Origin: Candidatus Skiveiella danica
Lineage (GTDB): Bacteria; Pseudomonadota; Gammaproteobacteria; Burkholderiales; Burkholderiaceae_C
Direction of reading: 5' to 3'
Length of the DNA stretch: 64,000 nucleotides
Assembly (NCBI GenBank): GCA_016721925.1
Contig: JADKHE010000005.1
Span: 124,001 to 188,000, forward strand
The position numbers and the translations under genes were made by a program. Positions within the stretch are counted from its first letter, which is position 1. Each line of letters opens with the position of its first letter. The notes under the pieces are model-generated. The model had not been told where the DNA came from. It searched no databases and saw only the letters and a list, made by a program, of their open reading frames with translations. Shown here in pieces: positions 26,642-36,660 of the stretch.

Positions 26642-26663
26642 CCGCCAGTGTAGAAGCTGGCGG
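26642..26663 (-). other. Hairpin directly before the ABC exporter start codon
   Basis: CCGCCAG and CTGGCGG pair perfectly around a 9-base loop, ending two bases before the ATG at 26637-26639 and 19 bases after the stop of the upstream acetyl-CoA hydrolase gene. It could act as an end signal for the upstream transcript or hide the translation start. No T tract. Confidence 0.4.
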
Positions 26664-26681
26664 CCCTGTCTTGCCGGTGGA

Positions 26682-28802
26682 CTAGAGATTGCCCGCGAAC
26701 AGCCTGCGGATCACGGCGTCCTTGAAGCTGTGCGCGTCAGCCAGGCCCAGTCGTTCCAGATAGGCCTGCGGCGCCTGTTTGCCTTCCCAGAAGCTCTTGA
26801 ACGCCACGGAGAGCAACTCACTGGGGTGCTGCGTGGCGTGCTTGAGTTTCTTCAGTGCGCCGACGATCTTCAGCTCGTCGGCCGTGAGGTCGGTGCCGAA
26901 CGGGAAGGGCGGCAACAGGCCGGCATCAGCCCAGGGGTGCAGTTTCTCTTCGAGTGCTTCCGGCAGGTTGTTGCGGTAGCGCTCGGGCACCTCGTAGTCG
27001 CGCTCAAGCTTGCCGTGGGCCTTGGCCTGCTTGACCAGTTCCTCCTGGAAGCGAGAGTCTGCCACGGCGATCAGCCGTTTCACCACTTCGCTGTCGGGCT
27101 GGCCGCGCACGTCGGCAATGCCGTATTCGGTGATGATGATGTCACGCAGGTGGCGCGGAATCGTCACGTGGCCATAGTTCCAGACGATGCTGCTCCTGAG
27201 GCCGTCCTTGTTGTCGTGCGTGGCGCGCAGCATCATCAGCAGGCGCGCATCCGGAAGGGCATGCGCCATGGCGACGAAGTTGTACTGGCCGCCAACCCCG
27301 CTGACCACCTGGCCGGACTCCAGCGCGTCGCTGGCGACGGCCCCCAGCAGCGTGGCGATCATCGTGGTGTTCATGAAACGGGCCTTGCGCCGCTGTGCTC
27401 GCTTGAGGTCACCCTGGCCGTAGAGCTGGTTGATGAAATCGATCCGCGTCATGTCGATCTTCGCCAACTCCTGCGGCGGCATGCTGCGCAGACGCTCGTA
27501 GAAGTCGTTCGGTCCGAGGAAGAAGCCACCCGTCATGTAGATGCCGCCGATCAGGCGAGCCCCAAGCATCGTGGCGCAGAGTTTGTCGAACGCCTCCTTG
27601 TCGGACAGATCACACGAGCAACGTTCACCGTCGAGCACCAGGTCGCGCCCTTCCAATGTCACGCCGGTGCGCAGGACGCCGAACTTTTTCAGGAAGGCGA
27701 CGTCCGCCTCGGACAGTGGTGTGCCGATCCGTCCTGCGGCCAGCAAGGCGCGCACCGTCTCGGGCGTGACGACCTCGCTGGCGAGCCGGCCGTCATTGAG
27801 CATCTGCTGCAGAACGGTGTCACCGTAGACTTCGCGGCGAATGATGCCGGCCTCGATCAGCTTCAGGAAGCCATTGACGAACATCTCCGAGCAGCCATAC
27901 AGCCCCTGGTCGAACCGGCCCAGTTCGCGGCCTTCCAGGCCGTCCGGGGCGAGCGTTTCAAGGATGCTGCGGTAGTCTTCTCCGTGGCGGTCGCGCACGA
28001 TCAGGGCCTGCGCGATCGCGTCCCCGAGCGAGCCGATGCCAATCTGGAGCGTGCCACCGTCGGCCACGAGGCTGGAGGCGTGCAGGCCGATCGCATAGTC
28101 CGCCGCGCTGACCTTGTTGTTGGGTGCCCCGAAGACCGTGTGGGTGCCGGCCGGGTCGGTCACCACCACATCATAGAAGTCGGGCCCGACCTCCGCGCCA
28201 TTGGGCATGAAGGGCATCTTCTTGTTGATGACGCCGATCGTCATCAGCGGCTGCCCTGCCGCGCGCATTTTCTCGATCACCTCGAAGGCCACGTCAGGAT
28301 TGCTGGACAGGCTCAGGCGCATCGCCTCGCCTTCGCCCTGCACGCCCACCGCCTGGGCGATCACATTCATGCCCTGCACCGCCATGTCGCGGGCCACGAA
28401 GGTGTAGTTGGTGGAGATGTAGTTGAGCTGAGCCGCTTCGTTGCCGATGTAGTCGCCGGTCTTCATGAAGAACTCGCGCACTTCAATGTTGGGCGGCAGC
28501 GCGTGGGCGCGGAGGTCCACGGCGTATTCCAGATCGGGATAGTCGGCAAACACGCGTTCGACCAGGGGTTCCAGGAAGTGCTGCTCCAGATCGCTCTTGC
28601 CCACGGGTTTGATCAGCGAGAGGGCGGTGATGATGCGCAGCTTGCGCGCCGGATTCGCCTTGATGCGGCGATACAGCGCGTTGACGAAGGGGTTCGGCTT
28701 GCCAACGGCCAGCGGAATGCCGAGGACGATGTCACCAGGAATGGTGTCGAGCACGTGGTCAACGGCCGCTTCGAGGGAATCGATGAAGAGGGGCTTGGTC
28801 AT
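26682..28802 (-). CDS. Acetyl-CoA hydrolase/transferase family protein
   Basis: 706 residues from the ATG at 28802, preceded by GGAGACA; an upstream in-frame start at 28829 is less likely. The N-terminal and C-terminal acetyl-CoA hydrolase/transferase domains are both present, with GIGSLGDAIAQAL near the middle and the late EYGIADVRGQPD and GVGGQYNFVAMAH motifs that belong to this family. Members transfer CoA between acyl groups or hydrolyse acetyl-CoA; this long form is common in Burkholderiales and its exact substrate is not fixed by sequence. It appears to be a single-gene unit. Confidence 0.85.
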   Translation of the reverse strand: MTKPLFIDSLEAAVDHVLDTIPGDIVLGIPLAVGKPNPFVNALYRRIKANPARKLRIITALSLIKPVGKSDLEQHFLEPLVERVFADYPDLEYAVDLRAHALPPNIEVREFFMKTGDYIGNEAAQLNYISTNYTFVARDMAVQGMNVIAQAVGVQGEGEAMRLSLSSNPDVAFEVIEKMRAAGQPLMTIGVINKKMPFMPNGAEVGPDFYDVVVTDPAGTHTVFGAPNNKVSAADYAIGLHASSLVADGGTLQIGIGSLGDAIAQALIVRDRHGEDYRSILETLAPDGLEGRELGRFDQGLYGCSEMFVNGFLKLIEAGIIRREVYGDTVLQQMLNDGRLASEVVTPETVRALLAAGRIGTPLSEADVAFLKKFGVLRTGVTLEGRDLVLDGERCSCDLSDKEAFDKLCATMLGARLIGGIYMTGGFFLGPNDFYERLRSMPPQELAKIDMTRIDFINQLYGQGDLKRAQRRKARFMNTTMIATLLGAVASDALESGQVVSGVGGQYNFVAMAHALPDARLLMMLRATHDNKDGLRSSIVWNYGHVTIPRHLRDIIITEYGIADVRGQPDSEVVKRLIAVADSRFQEELVKQAKAHGKLERDYEVPERYRNNLPEALEEKLHPWADAGLLPPFPFGTDLTADELKIVGALKKLKHATQHPSELLSVAFKSFWEGKQAPQAYLERLGLADAHSFKDAVIRRLFAGNL

Positions 28803-28921
28803 GATTGTCTCCAGATAGAACAGTCTCAAACGACTGTCTCACTGTAGGACGCAGCCCGGGGGCGGGTCTTGATCCAGAGCAATTTGGCAGCGAATGACGG
28901 GCCTTCGGCGGCAGCCGCCGA

Positions 28922-30010
28922 CTACAGGCGAAGCGGCTGCGCGTAGCCGGTCATCTCCAGATAGCCGTGGCCGGCCAGTCGTCCGTTGGAGTCCCGCAGC
29001 TCGCTCAGGCCTTCCCAGTAGATGGCGCCGGTGGAGGCCCGGCTGTCGAGCTCCTGGTTGTCGATGACAGCCCTGACCGTGTAGAAGTCCGCCGGCGTGC
29101 GAACGATCCACTCCACCGGGTAGCTGGCCAGGCTCATCGGGCTTTTCCAGAAACGCTGCGGGCTGAACATCACCTCGCCCGGACTGAAGACATAGACGCC
29201 ACCGGCGCGCGGGCGGAATGAGCCGCCGTCCCAGAGTGTCCGCCCGGTTTTGCTGCGCAGGCGAAACGCGGTGAGCGCGCTGCCGTCCAGCAGGTTCATG
29301 CCGATCCAGTCCCAGCCGACGGCGTCCGGGTGCAGCAGGGCCTCGCTCCACTCATGGTCCAGCCAGGCCTGGCCGGTGACCTCCAGGGTCTGCCCCTTCA
29401 GGGAGATGCGGCCCCGTGTGGCCAGCTGGGGCAGGCTGTAGTAGTAGCTGGCCTGCTGCGGCTCGGGGCCCTTTCGCGAGAGGCCCTGATCGCCTTGCAG
29501 CAGCGGTGGCTGCGTCGGCTCGCACACCAGGTCCAGCGAGAAATCACCGCCCGGCAGCCGGGCCAGCCAGGCACCGTCCGCGGGCCGGCGCGTCAGCGAC
29601 CAGTCACGCAGCGTGATGGCGCCATCCATCACATCGGCGCCCGCGGCGCCAAAGCCTTCGCGGGCGATGCGCTGGTCATGCCACAACTTGCGGCCCTGCA
29701 CGTCGGTGAGCGCGGCATGGGCAAAGATCAGCTGCCTGGCGGCAAAGGCCGAGCCCATCGCCTGGGTGGCGTCCACCCGGGTTCGGAAAAAGGTCACCTG
29801 AAAGCCGAATTCGCGTCCCCCGGCCCCCGGTGTGCGGGCCCGACCGGTGACATACCACCATTCGGTGCGCAGATCCGGGTGCGCGCCGTGGTCGCGCGGA
29901 AACACAAGCGCGCGCCGGGGCAGGGCGGAGGCGACGGGCGTGGCGGCCAGGCCGGGCCGGGCCAGAGGCCCGCCGAGAACGCCGGCGAGCAACAAGGAAC
30001 GTCGGCGCAT
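28922..30010 (-). CDS. AttH/CrtC-like lipocalin-domain protein (carotenoid 1,2-hydratase family)
   Basis: 362 residues from the ATG at 30008-30010, with GGAGGA upstream. An Arg-rich N-terminus and hydrophobic run (MRRRSLLLAGVLGG) looks like a Tat-type or ordinary signal peptide ending about residue 23, so the protein is probably periplasmic. Family landmarks: FPRDHGAHPDLRTEWWYVTG near residue 35, FGFQVTFFRTR, and WLDHEWSE near residue 225. These mark the two-lipocalin fold shared by AttH and hydroxyneurosporene synthase. No carotenoid genes are near. Its start overlaps the stop of an Att/Lol-like permease, so it most likely belongs with that ABC system (AttEFGH-type). Confidence 0.8.
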   Translation of the reverse strand: MRRRSLLLAGVLGGPLARPGLAATPVASALPRRALVFPRDHGAHPDLRTEWWYVTGRARTPGAGGREFGFQVTFFRTRVDATQAMGSAFAARQLIFAHAALTDVQGRKLWHDQRIAREGFGAAGADVMDGAITLRDWSLTRRPADGAWLARLPGGDFSLDLVCEPTQPPLLQGDQGLSRKGPEPQQASYYYSLPQLATRGRISLKGQTLEVTGQAWLDHEWSEALLHPDAVGWDWIGMNLLDGSALTAFRLRSKTGRTLWDGGSFRPRAGGVYVFSPGEVMFSPQRFWKSPMSLASYPVEWIVRTPADFYTVRAVIDNQELDSRASTGAIYWEGLSELRDSNGRLAGHGYLEMTGYAQPLRL

Positions 30011-32591
30011 CACCAGTCCTCCTTCACCGCCAGCACCGCATCGCGCCCGGCTGCGGCGCGTCCGGACAGCCACGCCGTCACGGTGCCCGCAGCCACCACG
30101 GCCGCGCACAGCGCCAGCAGGCGCCCCCAGGGTGCGGCCAGGTCCATGGTCCAGTGAAAGCTCTGCGGGTTCACCACATGCACCAGCACACGACCGAGAC
30201 CGCCAGCCCCAGCATCAGCCCGGCCAACGCGCCGATCGCCGTCCATGCCGCGCCTTCGCCGGCCACCACGGCCAGGATCTGGCGGCGCGTCAGGCCCAGG
30301 TGCGCCAGCAGGCCGAACTCCTTGCGCCGCGCCAGCACCTGCGCGCTGAAGCTGGCCGCCACGCCGAACAGGCCGATGGCAATGGCCACCGCCTGCAGCC
30401 AGTAGGTGACGGCAAAGCTGCGGTCGAAGATGCGCAGCGAGGTGGCGCGGATCTGCGCGGCCGAGGCGAATTCGAGCCCGGTGTCCAGCCCGTCGGCACC
30501 CGGGGCGCCGGATCCCGCGGCGCGGCGCACGGCCGCCTGCACCTGGCTGGCGTCAGCGCCGTCGGCCAGCCACAACGCGAGGTCGTTCACGCGCCGGTCG
30601 CCGGTCAGGCGCTCATAGTCATGGCGGTCGATCACGATGGCGCCGGACTGCCGGGCATAGTCGCGCCACACGCCTGCTACGAAAAACGTAGCTGAAGATG
30701 ACTGTTCTGCGCTGGGACCTGGCCGAAAAAAGGCTGAAAGCGGGGCGAACACCTGTCCCGGGCGCGCGCCATAGAGGTCCACCATGGCTTCGCTGACCCA
30801 GATGCCGATCTGCCCCTCGGGCACGGGCAGCGCCTCGCCCACCAGCGCGGTGCCGCGGCCCATGCCATCGCCGTCGCGGCTGATCAGGGCCACCGCCGGC
30901 CGGGCGGGGTCGAGCTGTAGCGGCACGAAGCGCTGCGTGGCCAGCCGCTTCACGCCCGGCAGTTTCGCCACCTCGCGCACCAGCTCGGGCGGGAAGTAGA
31001 CCGTGTCGGCCGCGCCGGTGCCCATGGCCGCGCGCACGTACAGATCCGCCGGCAGCACCACGTCCAGCCAGTGCGTCACCGATTCGCGAAAGCTCGCCAC
31101 CATCACCGTCAGGGCCACCGCCAGGCTCAGCGAGGCCACCACCCCGCTGACCGCCACCGCGGCACTCTCGCGCACGCGCCGCGCGCGTTCCACCGCGAGC
31201 AGGGGCAGCAGGCGGCGCGACACCCACGGGGCCAGCCGGTCATAAGTCAGGCCGATCAGCCAGGGCAGGGCCGTGATGCCGCCCACCAGCAGCAGCCCGA
31301 CCGACACATAGGCCGCCAGCGGGATGCCCGCCACCGGCGGGGTCTGTGCCAGCAGCACGCCGGCAGCAATCAGCAGCAGGGGCACGGCGCGGTGCTGTCC
31401 GGTCTGTAGCGAAGCACCCAGGCCCTTGAGCGTCTGCGCGGGGGGCAGTCGTTGCGCCGCGCGCGCCGGCCACCAGCCGCCCACCCCTGCAGCCGCCACG
31501 CCCAGCAGCCCGTAGAGCAGCGCGGCCCCGCCCTCCCATTGCAGGGCCGGTGCCACGCCGGCAAAGAAGCCGCCCCCCAGGTCGCCGCCGAGCAGGCGCA
31601 GCGCCAGCGCCGCCAGCGCCGTGCCCAGTGCGATGCCGGCGGCACTGCCCGCGGCACCGAGCAGCAGCGACTCCACCAGCACCAGCCGCAGGCGCTGGCG
31701 CGGGGTCAGGCCCAGCACGCCCAGCAGCGCGAACTGCTGCGCGCGCCGCGCCACGCTGAGCGAAAGCACCGAGAACACCAGAAACGCGCCGGTGAACAGC
31801 GCCACCAGGGCCAGCACCGTGAGGTTCACGCGGTAGGCGCGCGACAGGTTGCTGACCCGCTCGGCCGCGTCGCCGGGCTCGCCCGCTGTGACCCCCGCCG
31901 GCAGCCGCAGCGATGCGATGAAGGCCGCGCGGTCGGTGCCGGGCTGCAGGCGCAGGTCGATGCGGCTGAGGCGGCCTGCCGCGCCAAACAGGTCCTGCGC
32001 GGCGCCGATGTCCATCACCGCCAGCGGCGCGCCGGGCGCGTTCACCGTGCCGGCCACGCTCACCGCGCGCAGCGCCAGCGCGCTTTGCAGCTGCAGCGAA
32101 GGGGCGCCGTCGCCCGGCAATCCGCCGGGCGCCAGCGCTGGCCATCGCCGCCGGGTTCAGGAACACGGTGGCCGGCGCCAGCAGCGCCAGCCGGTCGGCG
32201 CCGGGGGCCGGCAGGGGCATCAGGGCCGGCGTCATGGCCGCCACCGTCAGCGCATCCACGCCCACCACGCGCACCGGCAGGCGCTTGCGGTCGGGGCCGG
32301 TGGCGTAGGTGGCAACTCCAGCACCGGGCTGGCCAGCACCACCTGCGGATGGGTGGCCACGCGGCCGAAGAGGGATTCGTCGAGCGTGCCCTGCATGCTG
32401 CGCAGCTCCAGATCGGGCTGGCCATTGACGGCGCGCACCGCGCTGGAAAACTCGCCCAGCGCCGAGGCATTGATCAGGTGCACCGAAAACGCCAGCGCCA
32501 CGCCCAGCATCACCGCCACCACCGCCGCCGCGTTGCGCCAGGGGTGGTGGCGCAGTTCCTGCCAGGAGAAGGTGCGCAACAGGGCCAGCAT
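30010..32591 (-). pseudogene. FtsX/LolC-like ABC transporter permease (AttFG-type), with three frameshifts
   Basis: About 860 residues in four frame pieces. The start at 32591 encodes MLALLRTFSWQELRHHPWRN, the usual start of fused AttFG-like permeases. Frame breaks occur near 32312-32320 (one base missing in GAGGTT), near 32135-32140 (a GC dinucleotide missing), and near 30180-30190 (TG dinucleotide extra). Between them the protein is intact: FtsX helices (NLTVLALVALFTGAFLVFSVLSLSVARR) and a second permease half ending AVLAVKEDW. It would export or extract lipoproteins or lipids with an ATPase. The ATPase gene lies 2.4 kb away (35.0-35.7 kb) and the AttH-like gene overlaps the 3' end. Sequence errors or true decay would both explain the breaks. 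A dispersed repeat is inside. Confidence 0.8.
30676..30715 (+). repeat. Dispersed 40-bp element, copy 4 (inside permease gene)
   Basis: GCTACGAAAAACGTAGC is a perfect 6-bp stem with 5-base loop, followed after 6 bases by TGACTGTTCTGCGCTGG. Antisense to the gene. Similarity continues through GGCCGAAAAAAGGC to about 30738. The permease frame stays open across it, giving the peptide SSATFFVAG. Confidence 0.85.
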
Positions 32592-32672
32592 GCAGGCATT
32601 GTGCCGCTGGCGTCGTCGGCGGCGCGAAGCAGGGTTGTTTGACCTGACGCAAAGTTTTCGTGAGGCAGGACC

Positions 32673-32703
32673 CTTGAGACCGGCTGGGCGTGATCCCCAA
32701 TAT
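32673..32703 (+). promoter_or_regulatory. Sigma-32 type heat-shock promoter for the second hsp20 gene
   Basis: CTTGAGA (32673-32679) and CCCCAATAT (32695-32703), 15 bases apart, closely match the E. coli sigma-32 consensus CTTGAAA and CCCCATnT. It points at the hsp20 gene 77 bases downstream, in the gap between that gene and the divergent permease. Confidence 0.75.
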
Positions 32704-32779
32704 CCTGTGCAAGCGGGCCGGACCTGACGACGAAAGGAAGGATCGGCCCGGCGTTCAACCCACTGAAAAGGAGCACTCC

Positions 32780-33209
32780 ATGAGTTCACTGATGACACGC
32801 GGCGGATTGTTTGATGACTTCTTCAAGGACATCGCCCCCGGTTTCTACGTTCGGCCGTTACACGGCGACCCGCTGCCGTCGCCGGCCCAGATCAAGGTCG
32901 ATGTGAAAGGAGACCGACAAAGGCTACACCGTCGAGGCCGAGGTGCCCGGCGTGAGCAAGGACGAGATCCACGTGTCGCTGGACGGCAACGTGGTGACCC
33001 TGCGCGCCGAGGTCAAGCAGGAAGACCGGCAAGGGTCTGACGAGAAGCTGTTGCGCAGCGAGCGCTATTACGGTGCTGTGTCGCGCAGTTTCCAGCTGCC
33101 GATGGACATCGACCAGGCGCAGGCCAAGGCGAAGTACGACAACGGCGTGCTGACCCTGACCCTGCCGAAGAAGCTGACCAACGGCTCGCAACGGCTGACG
33201 ATCGAATAA
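32780..33209 (+). pseudogene. Small heat-shock protein, Hsp20 family (second copy), with a frameshift
   Basis: The start MSSLMTRGGLFDDFFKDIAPGF at 32780 has AAAAGGAG upstream and is the standard N-terminus of this subgroup. After codon 43 (KVDVK) the frame breaks: an extra A in AAAGG at 32906-32910 shifts it. Removing it gives ETDKGYTVEAEVPGVSKDEI and joins the second piece, which carries the alpha-crystallin core and ends QRLTIE (142 residues in all). The strong heat-shock promoter upstream and terminator downstream argue that the gene is functional in life and that the extra base may be an error. It is more ibpA/hspA-like than the first copy at 0.3-0.65 kb. Confidence 0.8.
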
Positions 33210-33230
33210 ACCGGGTCCCCGCCAGGGGTG

Positions 33231-33262
33231 AGGCGGCTGGCTGCCAGGCTGGCCGCCTTTTT
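33231..33262 (+). terminator. Intrinsic terminator after hsp20
   Basis: AGGCGGC (33231-33237) pairs with GCCGCCT (33252-33258), followed by TTTTTC. It closes the single-gene heat-shock unit. Confidence 0.75.
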
Positions 33263-33330
33263 CTTTGGGCGCGGGCCTTGCGCCGGGGCGCTCTGGCATC
33301 ATTCCGGCTTCCATGTCGCCAGGGTGCGTG

Positions 33331-35016
33331 ATGCCTGTTCAAAGCCGGATTCGCGGGTTCTTCTTGTGCGTGTCGGTGCTGCTGCTGGGCCTGCCCGGCC
33401 TGGGGCCGGTCGCGTGGGCGCAGCCCTTGAGCCTGGCCGCCGACCCGGCCGTGATGGGGCGCGTGGCGCTGGGCGAGCTGAAGCACGGCCAGGCGGCGGT
33501 GGGTATCTGGCGTGACGGAAAGGCCCACGAAGCGCGGGTGCAGGCGGGCGACGCGACCCCAGCGGCGGCGCCTGGATCCGGCGCGCCGCCGCTGTTCGAG
33601 ATCGGCTCCATCAGCAAGGTGTTCACCGGGCTGCTGCTGGCGCAGGCGGTGGAGCGCGGCGATCTGGGCCTGGACGACCGGCTGGGCGACGTGCTGGCCG
33701 GCCGGGTCGTTTTCAGCTCACCCGCCTTGGCCTCAATCACGCTGCGCCAGCTCGTCACCCACAGCTCCTGCCTGCCGCGCCTGCCACCGGATTTCCGCGA
33801 GGCCGGCCCACCCGAGAGCCCGTACCGCCGCTACGACCGGCCCCGGATGTGGGCCGCGCTGGCATCCCTGCAACTGACGCAGGCACCCCCGTGCGAGGCC
33901 AGCTACAGCAACCTGGGCTTCGGCCTGCTGGGCGAAATCCTGTCGGAGCGTTATGGCAAGCCCTGGAGCGATCTGGTGCGCGAGCGCATCACGGCACCGC
34001 TGGGCATGACCGACACCCTGCAGCACCTGGGCGAGCAGGCGCCGCGCCTGGCCCCGGGGTTTGACGGCCGCCAGCCCACCACACCCTGGGACATGCAGGC
34101 CTTCGCCGGGGCCGGCGCCTTGCGCTCCACCGTGCCCGATCTGCTGCGTTTCAGCCGGGCGGTGCTGGCCGGCCGAAACGGGCCGCTGGGCCCGGCGGCC
34201 GAACGCATGCTGACGCCGCTGGGGCGCATCGACACGGGCGAGATCGGCTACGGTGTCTGGATTCGCGGGCCGAAGGAGCGGCGCAGCTATTTCCATGAAG
34301 GCTGGACCAGCGGCTACCGCTCGGTCTGGATGGTCCTGCCCGAGACGCAGGAGGCATTTGTGCTGCTCACCAGCAATGGCCAGGCCCAGCCCTGGCGGGT
34401 GCGCAATGCCATTGCGGGCAGCTATTACCCGGTGGTGGCGTCACCCTTCACGCTCCCGGCGGATCAGCTGACGCCCTACGCGGGCCTCTACCGCTCCAGC
34501 GTCGGCGGCACCATCACCGTGGTGGCACAGGACGGCGTGCTGTTCCGCCGGCCCGTCAACGTGTCGTATCGCCCACTCAGCCCGGCCGGCCCGGATCGCT
34601 TCGTGGATCAGGAGCAGGGCCTGAGCTACGAGTTCACGCGCAAAGATGGCCAGCCGGCTGCGGCCACGGTCACCCAGGGCGGTGGCGAGCAGACGCTGAC
34701 ACGCATCGACGCCCGCGCGCCGGCGCTGGCCGTGCTGCCGGATGCCGTGGCGGCCGGCTATGCCGGGCGCTTTGTGGCCCAACGCGTTTTCGGCGCCGAC
34801 CTGGTGCTGGACGTGCGCGCGGCCGACGGCCAGCTGGCGGTGCAGTCCGGCAATTTCCCTCGCGTGCCGGTGTTCCCCGTGCCGGGGCGGCCGGACCGGT
34901 TTGCCTACGAGGTGGTCAAGGCCGAGCTGCAGTTCGAGCGCGACGCCGGCGGCCGGGTGGTGGCGCTGGTGCTGCACCAGAACGGCGAGCACCGGGCCGT
35001 GCGCGCCACCGACTGA
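33331..35016 (+). CDS. Serine hydrolase, beta-lactamase/transpeptidase-like (class C type)
   Basis: About 561 residues from 33331 (AGGG upstream); an ATG at 33313 is also possible. Signal peptide: hydrophobic residues about 10-27 ending AWAQ. Active-site motifs of the class C/esterase EstB type: SISK (S-x-x-K) in FEIGSISKVFTG, YSN in ASYSNLGFGLLGE, and HEG (in place of KTG) in YFHEGWTSGY. A C-terminal beta-rich domain of about 190 residues follows, as in AmpH/Pab87-like peptidases. It may be a D-aminopeptidase, esterase or penicillin-binding hydrolase; true beta-lactamase activity is unproven. It lies between the two halves of a broken ABC system and converges on the ATPase gene. Confidence 0.8.
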   Translation: MPVQSRIRGFFLCVSVLLLGLPGLGPVAWAQPLSLAADPAVMGRVALGELKHGQAAVGIWRDGKAHEARVQAGDATPAAAPGSGAPPLFEIGSISKVFTGLLLAQAVERGDLGLDDRLGDVLAGRVVFSSPALASITLRQLVTHSSCLPRLPPDFREAGPPESPYRRYDRPRMWAALASLQLTQAPPCEASYSNLGFGLLGEILSERYGKPWSDLVRERITAPLGMTDTLQHLGEQAPRLAPGFDGRQPTTPWDMQAFAGAGALRSTVPDLLRFSRAVLAGRNGPLGPAAERMLTPLGRIDTGEIGYGVWIRGPKERRSYFHEGWTSGYRSVWMVLPETQEAFVLLTSNGQAQPWRVRNAIAGSYYPVVASPFTLPADQLTPYAGLYRSSVGGTITVVAQDGVLFRRPVNVSYRPLSPAGPDRFVDQEQGLSYEFTRKDGQPAAATVTQGGGEQTLTRIDARAPALAVLPDAVAAGYAGRFVAQRVFGADLVLDVRAADGQLAVQSGNFPRVPVFPVPGRPDRFAYEVVKAELQFERDAGGRVVALVLHQNGEHRAVRATD

Positions 35017-35035
35017 TCGGTGCCGATCGGCCCGC

Positions 35036-35678
<643 letters not shown>

Positions 35679-35682
<4 letters not shown>

Positions 35683-36659
35683 GGGTGGGCGCCTTGCGCG
35701 ACGAGTTGATCGACCTGGTCCAGCACCTGCGCCAGCGCATCGGGGTGGTCGCAGGGCACGATCCGCCGCGCCGGCATGGAACGCAACCAGGTGATCTGCC
35801 GCTTGGCGAGCTGCCGCGTGGCGTTGATGCCCAGTTCGCGCAGCCGTTCCACCGGAAAGGGCGCGTCGCCGGTCTGTGCATCGAGCAGCTCCCAGGCCTG
35901 GCGGTAGCCCACGCAGCGCATGGACGGCAGATCGGCGTGCAGGTCGCCGCGCGCGCGCAGCCGCCGGACCTCGTCCAGCAGGCCCGCCTGCAGCATGGCG
36001 TCGAAACGCTGGGCGATGCGCGCGTGCAGCCAGGCCCGATCGGCAGGTTCCAGGGAAATCAGCGGCATTCCCGGCGTGGAATGGTCATCAGCTGCTATGG
36101 ATTTTGGGCTGTGAAACGACGACAGCGGGCGCCCGCTGATGCGGTGCACCTCCAGCGCGCGCTGGATGCGCTGCGAGTCGTTGGGCGCCAGGCGCGCGGC
36201 CGTGGCCGGGTCCACACGCGCCAGCTCGGCGTGCATCGCCGGCCAGCCCTTCTGGCGAGCCTCGGCGTCCAGCGCCTCGCGCACCGCGGGGTCGGCCGGA
36301 GGCATGTCGTCCAGGCCCTGGGTCAGCGCCTTGAAATACAGCATGGTGCCGCCCACCAGCAGCGGCAGCCGCCCGCGCGCGCGGATCTCGCCGACCAGGC
36401 GGCGCGCGTCCAGCACGAATTCGGCCGCGCTGTAGGCCTGCCGGGGGTCGCGGATGTCGATCAGGTGGTGCGGGACGGCGGCGAGTTCCGCTGCCGAGGG
36501 CTTGGCGGTGCCGATGTCCATGCCGCGGTACACCAGCGCCGAATCGACGCTGATGATCTCCACGGCGTGCCGCTGCGCGATGGCCAGCGCGGCCGCCGTC
36601 TTGCCGCTGGCCGTGGGGCCGGCCAGGCCGATGGCGCCACTTGCAGCCAGGTCCTGCAT
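35679..36659 (-). CDS. miaA: tRNA dimethylallyltransferase
   Basis: 326 residues. P-loop GPTASGKT (14-21), then DSALVYRGMDIGTAKPS and HHLIDIRDPRQAYSAAEF, the DMAPP/tRNA-binding motifs, and LVGGTMLYFKAL. MiaA adds an isopentenyl group to A37 of UNN-decoding tRNAs. Residues about 184-201 (SPKSIAADDHSTPGMPLI) are encoded by dispersed repeat copy 5 and replace a variable loop between GRPLSSF and the ADRAWLHARI segment. The gene begins one base after the MFS gene stop and overlaps the ATPase gene. Confidence 0.95.
36071..36110 (-). repeat. Dispersed 40-bp element, copy 5 (inside miaA)
   Basis: Minus strand: AGCCCAAAATCCATAGC, 6-base spacer, TGACCATTCCACGCCGG. The first palindrome is degraded, but TAGC, TGACCA and ACGCcGG keep the exact spacing. 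CATTCC and GGAATG form an internal hairpin. Same sense as miaA, in frame. Confidence 0.75.
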
Positions 36660-36660
36660 G

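Noticed and set aside
26730..28847. A 705-codon plus-strand open frame over the acetyl-CoA hydrolase gene
   Set aside because: Antisense shadow; the minus-strand product has clear family motifs and a good ribosome-binding site.
28922..30010. Carotenoid 1,2-hydratase function
   Set aside because: No carotenoid or photosynthesis genes are near, and overlap with a Lol/Att-like permease favours an AttH-type role.
33331..35016. Antibiotic-resistance beta-lactamase
   Set aside because: HEG replaces KTG and a large C-terminal domain is present, which fits esterase/peptidase relatives; resistance cannot be claimed.
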